Shown piece after piece: positions 7,220 to 9,560 of a stretch of 9,560 nt of DNA. Position 1 is the stretch's first letter; every line of letters begins with the position of its first letter. A program made the translations under genes and the position numbers. The stretch covers positions 1 to 9,560 of the forward strand of contig DATGIQ010000233.1 in assembly GCA_035295665.1 (NCBI GenBank). Direction: 5' to 3'. The stretch comes from DATGIQ01 sp035295665. Its GTDB lineage: Bacteria > Planctomycetota > Planctomycetia > Gemmatales > Gemmataceae. The notes under the pieces were generated by a model that was not told the DNA's origin, made no database searches, and was given only the letters and a program-made list of their open reading frames with translations.

Positions 7220-7268
7220 GCCGTGTCGAACGGGGTGGGCGGCGGGTGGCAAGCTCTCCCTCACCCCC

Positions 7269-8024
7269 TCAATTCTTCCAATCCAACAGCGCGATGATCG
7301 GCGCCGCCATCTGGGCCCCTGCCTCAACCGTGATCCGGCTCGTGGGGTATCTCTTGACATTCTTCTGATCCTCGAGGAACTCATCCGGCGGCAAAAGGTC
7401 GTCGAAGACTTTGGTGCCGTAGTGCATCGGAAGAATGTACTGCTTTGGTTTTAGCTGCTCGACCACTTTTTGGGCCTCGGAGCCATTGATCGTGTAGACG
7501 CCGCCCACTGGAATCATCAGCACATCGACCGAACCGATGCTCTTGATCTCCTTCGCGCTCAGGAGATGCCCAAGATCGCCCAGATGAACGATGCGCAACC
7601 CATCCACTTCCACGATGAAGATAGCGTTTTTGCCGCGCTCCATCCCTTCGACATTGTCGTGATAAACCCCCACCGTGCGAACATGGACATCGCGGAACGT
7701 TTCGTCAATGGGATTCCAGTCGACTCTCTTGGCCCCGCCCTTCAGGCCATAAAGCACCTTGGCCTTGGCATGGTCTTGCACGGTGGCCACCTGCGTGTGA
7801 TCGGTATGAAAATGGCTAATCAGGATCAAATCGGCTCCGACGGTTTGTCGCCCGTACGCCTCGATGGCGTGCGGATCGATCACGATACGGGTCCCCTTGC
7901 TCGACTGGATATCGAAAAACGATTGGCCGTGCCAGCGAATGGTGACCTTGCCCGGCGTGTCGGCAGCGGCCGCCATGCCGGCGCTGAGTAGCGCGGCGGC
8001 AACGGCCGTGAGAAAGCGAAACAT
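7269..8024 (-). CDS. Exported UlaG-like metallo-beta-lactamase-fold hydrolase
   Basis: A 251-residue protein with a Sec signal peptide (Arg3, Ala/Leu core, AAA cleavage region near residue 21). The mature part is a compact MBL-fold domain close to the UlaG/RomA-like group: IRWHGQSFFDI at 29-39; ISHFHTDH at 69-76, giving metal ligands His71, His73, Asp75 and His76; a conserved YHDN with His122; HLGDLGH with Asp150; and LPMHYGT with His201. All expected metal ligands are present, so it is probably active. The substrate is unknown; relatives act on lactones or phosphoesters, and many are simply called Zn-dependent hydrolases. The start is supported by AAGGAG at 8036-8031, six bases from the ATG. 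It lies 81 bases downstream of the aPGAM-family gene on the same strand and may share its transcript. Confidence 0.88.
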   Translation of the reverse strand: MFRFLTAVAAALLSAGMAAAADTPGKVTIRWHGQSFFDIQSSKGTRIVIDPHAIEAYGRQTVGADLILISHFHTDHTQVATVQDHAKAKVLYGLKGGAKRVDWNPIDETFRDVHVRTVGVYHDNVEGMERGKNAIFIVEVDGLRIVHLGDLGHLLSAKEIKSIGSVDVLMIPVGGVYTINGSEAQKVVEQLKPKQYILPMHYGTKVFDDLLPPDEFLEDQKNVKRYPTSRITVEAGAQMAAPIIALLDWKN

Positions 8025-8052
8025 CGAAGACTCCTTGGAATCATGCTGGTCC

Positions 8053-8095
8053 GAACCCAGGGCATCGGTGCGCCTCGCGCGGATGCCTTGGGCTC
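8053..8095 (-). other. Intercistronic hairpin between the aPGAM-family gene and the MBL-fold gene
   Basis: Arms 8053-8066 and 8082-8095 pair at 12 of 14 positions, with one wobble and one mismatch whichever strand is read. The loop region contains a further GCGC (8070-8073) / GCGC (8077-8080) stem. The structure starts about 11 bases past the aPGAM stop and sits upstream of the MBL ribosome site. No T-tract follows on the - strand. It may attenuate or stabilise the transcript rather than terminate it. Confidence 0.4.
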
Positions 8096-8105
8096 AACCG
8101 TTATT

Positions 8106-9335
8106 CTATCGCAAGACTTGCGGCATCAATTCGTGTCCGTGGTCGAACACCCAGTCGCTCGCCTCGGCCACCACTTCGTCATAGGCCGGCTGTCCCATTG
8201 CCGTGATGCCGGTTCCGGCGAGGGCAAAGGGCACGGCTCCGTGGGCGTGGGCCCGCGTCCGCACGGGGGTGCGGTGATCCGGGGAAACGAGAATGCGCCA
8301 CGCGCCATAGGCCGGCAGCGCTTCCAACAGCGGGCCAACGATGTGCCGATCGATTTCCTCAAGGGCCTTAACTTTTGCATCGACATGGCCTTCATGCGAT
8401 GCCTCATCGGGTGCCTCGATGTGCGCACACACGAGGTCATGATCCTGCAAGGCTGCGACAGCCGCTCGGCCCTGGGACGCATAGTCATTGTCGAGATAAT
8501 CGGTCACCCCCGCCACGTCGATGCGCTTCCAGCCGAGCAAAATGCCAACACCGCGCACCAAATCGACGCCGCTGATGATCGCCCCCCGCTTGCCATAGCG
8601 ATCCGCAAACGGCTGGAGCTGCGGTGCACGCCCCTGTCCCCACAGCCAGACCTGCGTCGCCGGCCGCTGTCCGCGCGTCCGCCGGGCCTGATTGATGGGA
8701 TGATCGGCAAAGACATCCCGGCTGGCCAGCATCAGTCGTTGCAGCAGCCAGCCGCCGGGACCGCGCGGTAGATAATCGGCAATCGGTCGATCGGGGATGT
8801 CGTGGGGAGGCTGAGTCTTGGTTTCGTCGGTGAAGGGAGCGGGATCGGCGCTGCGATAGGCCAGCAGGTTGCGGTAACTAACGCCGGGCCGAAACTCCAG
8901 CTCCGCAGCCAGGTGCATCGGTTCGTCGATGTGGATCGGGCCTCCCTGTGCGTGCTGAAGGGCGTCGAGCAGAACTTTCCCTTCCGCGCTGCTGATGTGC
9001 CCGGCCGTGAAATCGCGCATCGCTCCTTCCTCCACCGTCACGAGATTGCAGCGGATGGCCCAGTCATTGGAGCCCAGGTGCACCCCCATGGCCGCGGCTT
9101 CCAGGGGAGCCCGGCCGGTGTAGACCTTGAGTGGGTCGTAGCCGAACAGGCTCAGGGTGGCGACGTCGCTGGCTGGCGTCAGCGTCGCCGGCACATTGTT
9201 GGTCCGGCCGACAACTCCTGTGCGGGCGATGCGGTCCATGTGCGGCTTGAAAGCAGCCTGGAGTGGTGTCTTGCCGCCCAGCGTTGCTTGGGGTTCATCG
9301 GCACAACCGTCAGGAATCACGATGGCGTATTTCAT
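8106..9335 (-). CDS. aPGAM-family phosphoglycerate-mutase-like enzyme, proposed homoserine kinase
   Basis: A 409-residue member of the archaeal-type cofactor-independent phosphoglycerate mutase family (alkaline phosphatase superfamily). Metal and catalytic positions visible: PDG with Asp9; TPASDVATLSLFGYDP at 53-68, where Ser56 is the expected phosphorylated nucleophile; GVDLVRGVG at 256-264; HIEAPDEASHEGH at 305-317; and SPDHRTP at 351-357, with RAHAHGAVPF following. Length and the MKYAIVIPDG start are typical. Members beside threonine genes have been proposed to be homoserine kinases (TIGRFAM hyp_Hser_kinase). Here the gene follows homoserine dehydrogenase by nine bases, which favours that role over glycolysis; sequence alone does not settle it. 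There is no good Shine-Dalgarno in the short gap, so it is probably translated by coupling to the upstream gene. Confidence 0.88.
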   Translation of the reverse strand: MKYAIVIPDGCADEPQATLGGKTPLQAAFKPHMDRIARTGVVGRTNNVPATLTPASDVATLSLFGYDPLKVYTGRAPLEAAAMGVHLGSNDWAIRCNLVTVEEGAMRDFTAGHISSAEGKVLLDALQHAQGGPIHIDEPMHLAAELEFRPGVSYRNLLAYRSADPAPFTDETKTQPPHDIPDRPIADYLPRGPGGWLLQRLMLASRDVFADHPINQARRTRGQRPATQVWLWGQGRAPQLQPFADRYGKRGAIISGVDLVRGVGILLGWKRIDVAGVTDYLDNDYASQGRAAVAALQDHDLVCAHIEAPDEASHEGHVDAKVKALEEIDRHIVGPLLEALPAYGAWRILVSPDHRTPVRTRAHAHGAVPFALAGTGITAMGQPAYDEVVAEASDWVFDHGHELMPQVLR

Positions 9336-9344
9336 AGAAATCGT

Positions 9345-9560
9345 TCAGTCCGCGACTGGGTAATAGACGCTGGGGGCTGTCACACATTCGAGCCAATCGA
9401 TCTTCGCCACGGCCGCCCGAAAATCTCCCGTCAACGCAGGGTGCGTCATGTTCACCAACGGCACCACATCCCCTTCTTGATCATCAAATGCCTCATGCTG
9501 AATGACGGAAGAGATACTGATCTGGTGCTGGGCCAGCTCACGGGCAATGTCGGCCAGAAC
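9345..9560 (-). CDS. hom: Homoserine dehydrogenase, C-terminal ACT domain (truncated by window edge)
   Basis: The last 71 codons of a gene that begins beyond the right edge. The translation opens VLADIARELAQHQISISSVI and continues through VVPLVNMTH to end YYPVAD. This is the C-terminal ACT domain of homoserine dehydrogenase, the regulatory part that senses threonine in many homologues. The enzyme reduces aspartate semialdehyde to homoserine, the branch point of threonine and methionine synthesis. The catalytic domain is not in the window. The aPGAM-family gene starts nine bases downstream on the same strand, so the two form an operon. Confidence 0.88.
   Translation of the reverse strand, partial: VLADIARELAQHQISISSVIQHEAFDDQEGDVVPLVNMTHPALTGDFRAAVAKIDWLECVTAPSVYYPVAD

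Noticed and set aside
7220..7268. Possible bidirectional terminator between the convergent HEAT and MBL genes
   Set aside because: The best pairing, GGGGTG (7232-7237) with CACCCC (7262-7267), is short, has a 20-base loop and lacks a T-tract on either side.

Overview
The window is a high-GC (roughly 60% by eye) bacterial chromosome segment. The gene set points to Planctomycetota or a close relative: a large exported DUF2961 (GH172-like) protein, a receiver-PP2C phosphatase, an exported HEAT-repeat protein with a Tyr/Pro-rich stretch, and an archaeal-type phosphoglycerate-mutase-like enzyme beside homoserine dehydrogenase. The phylum assignment is inference from gene content, not from a marker gene. 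No tRNA, rRNA, transposase, CRISPR array or phage gene is visible. This looks like ordinary chromosomal sequence with one unusual intergenic repeat cluster.

Layout, left to right. On the + strand: the C-terminal half of biosynthetic arginine decarboxylase (speA, cut by the left edge); five bases later a class 1 dihydroorotate dehydrogenase (pyrD); after a 119-base gap, a 743-residue exported DUF2961 protein. Next is a 396-base gene-free stretch with two related, strongly palindromic repeats (4341-4415 and 4495-4582). It is followed by a 439-residue protein with a degenerate receiver domain fused to a SpoIIE/RsbU-type PP2C phosphatase. A 584-base gap then holds a good sigma70-like promoter (6410-6437), a pair of inverted GTGTACAGG sites, and a long leader to a small exported HEAT-repeat protein. 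On the - strand, converging on the HEAT gene: an exported UlaG-like metallo-beta-lactamase-fold protein, an aPGAM-family enzyme (probable stand-in for homoserine kinase), and the C-terminal ACT domain of homoserine dehydrogenase cut by the right edge.

How the genes fit together. speA and pyrD look co-transcribed, although their pathways (polyamine and pyrimidine synthesis) are only loosely related. The homoserine dehydrogenase and aPGAM genes are nine bases apart and read as a threonine-biosynthesis operon, with the exported MBL-fold gene possibly at its distal end behind an intercistronic hairpin. The phosphatase gene has no anti-sigma or antagonist partner in the window. No clearly undescribed multi-gene system is visible. 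The best leads are the palindromic repeat pair, the hom-aPGAM pairing, the degenerate-receiver phosphatase and the DUF2961 enzyme.
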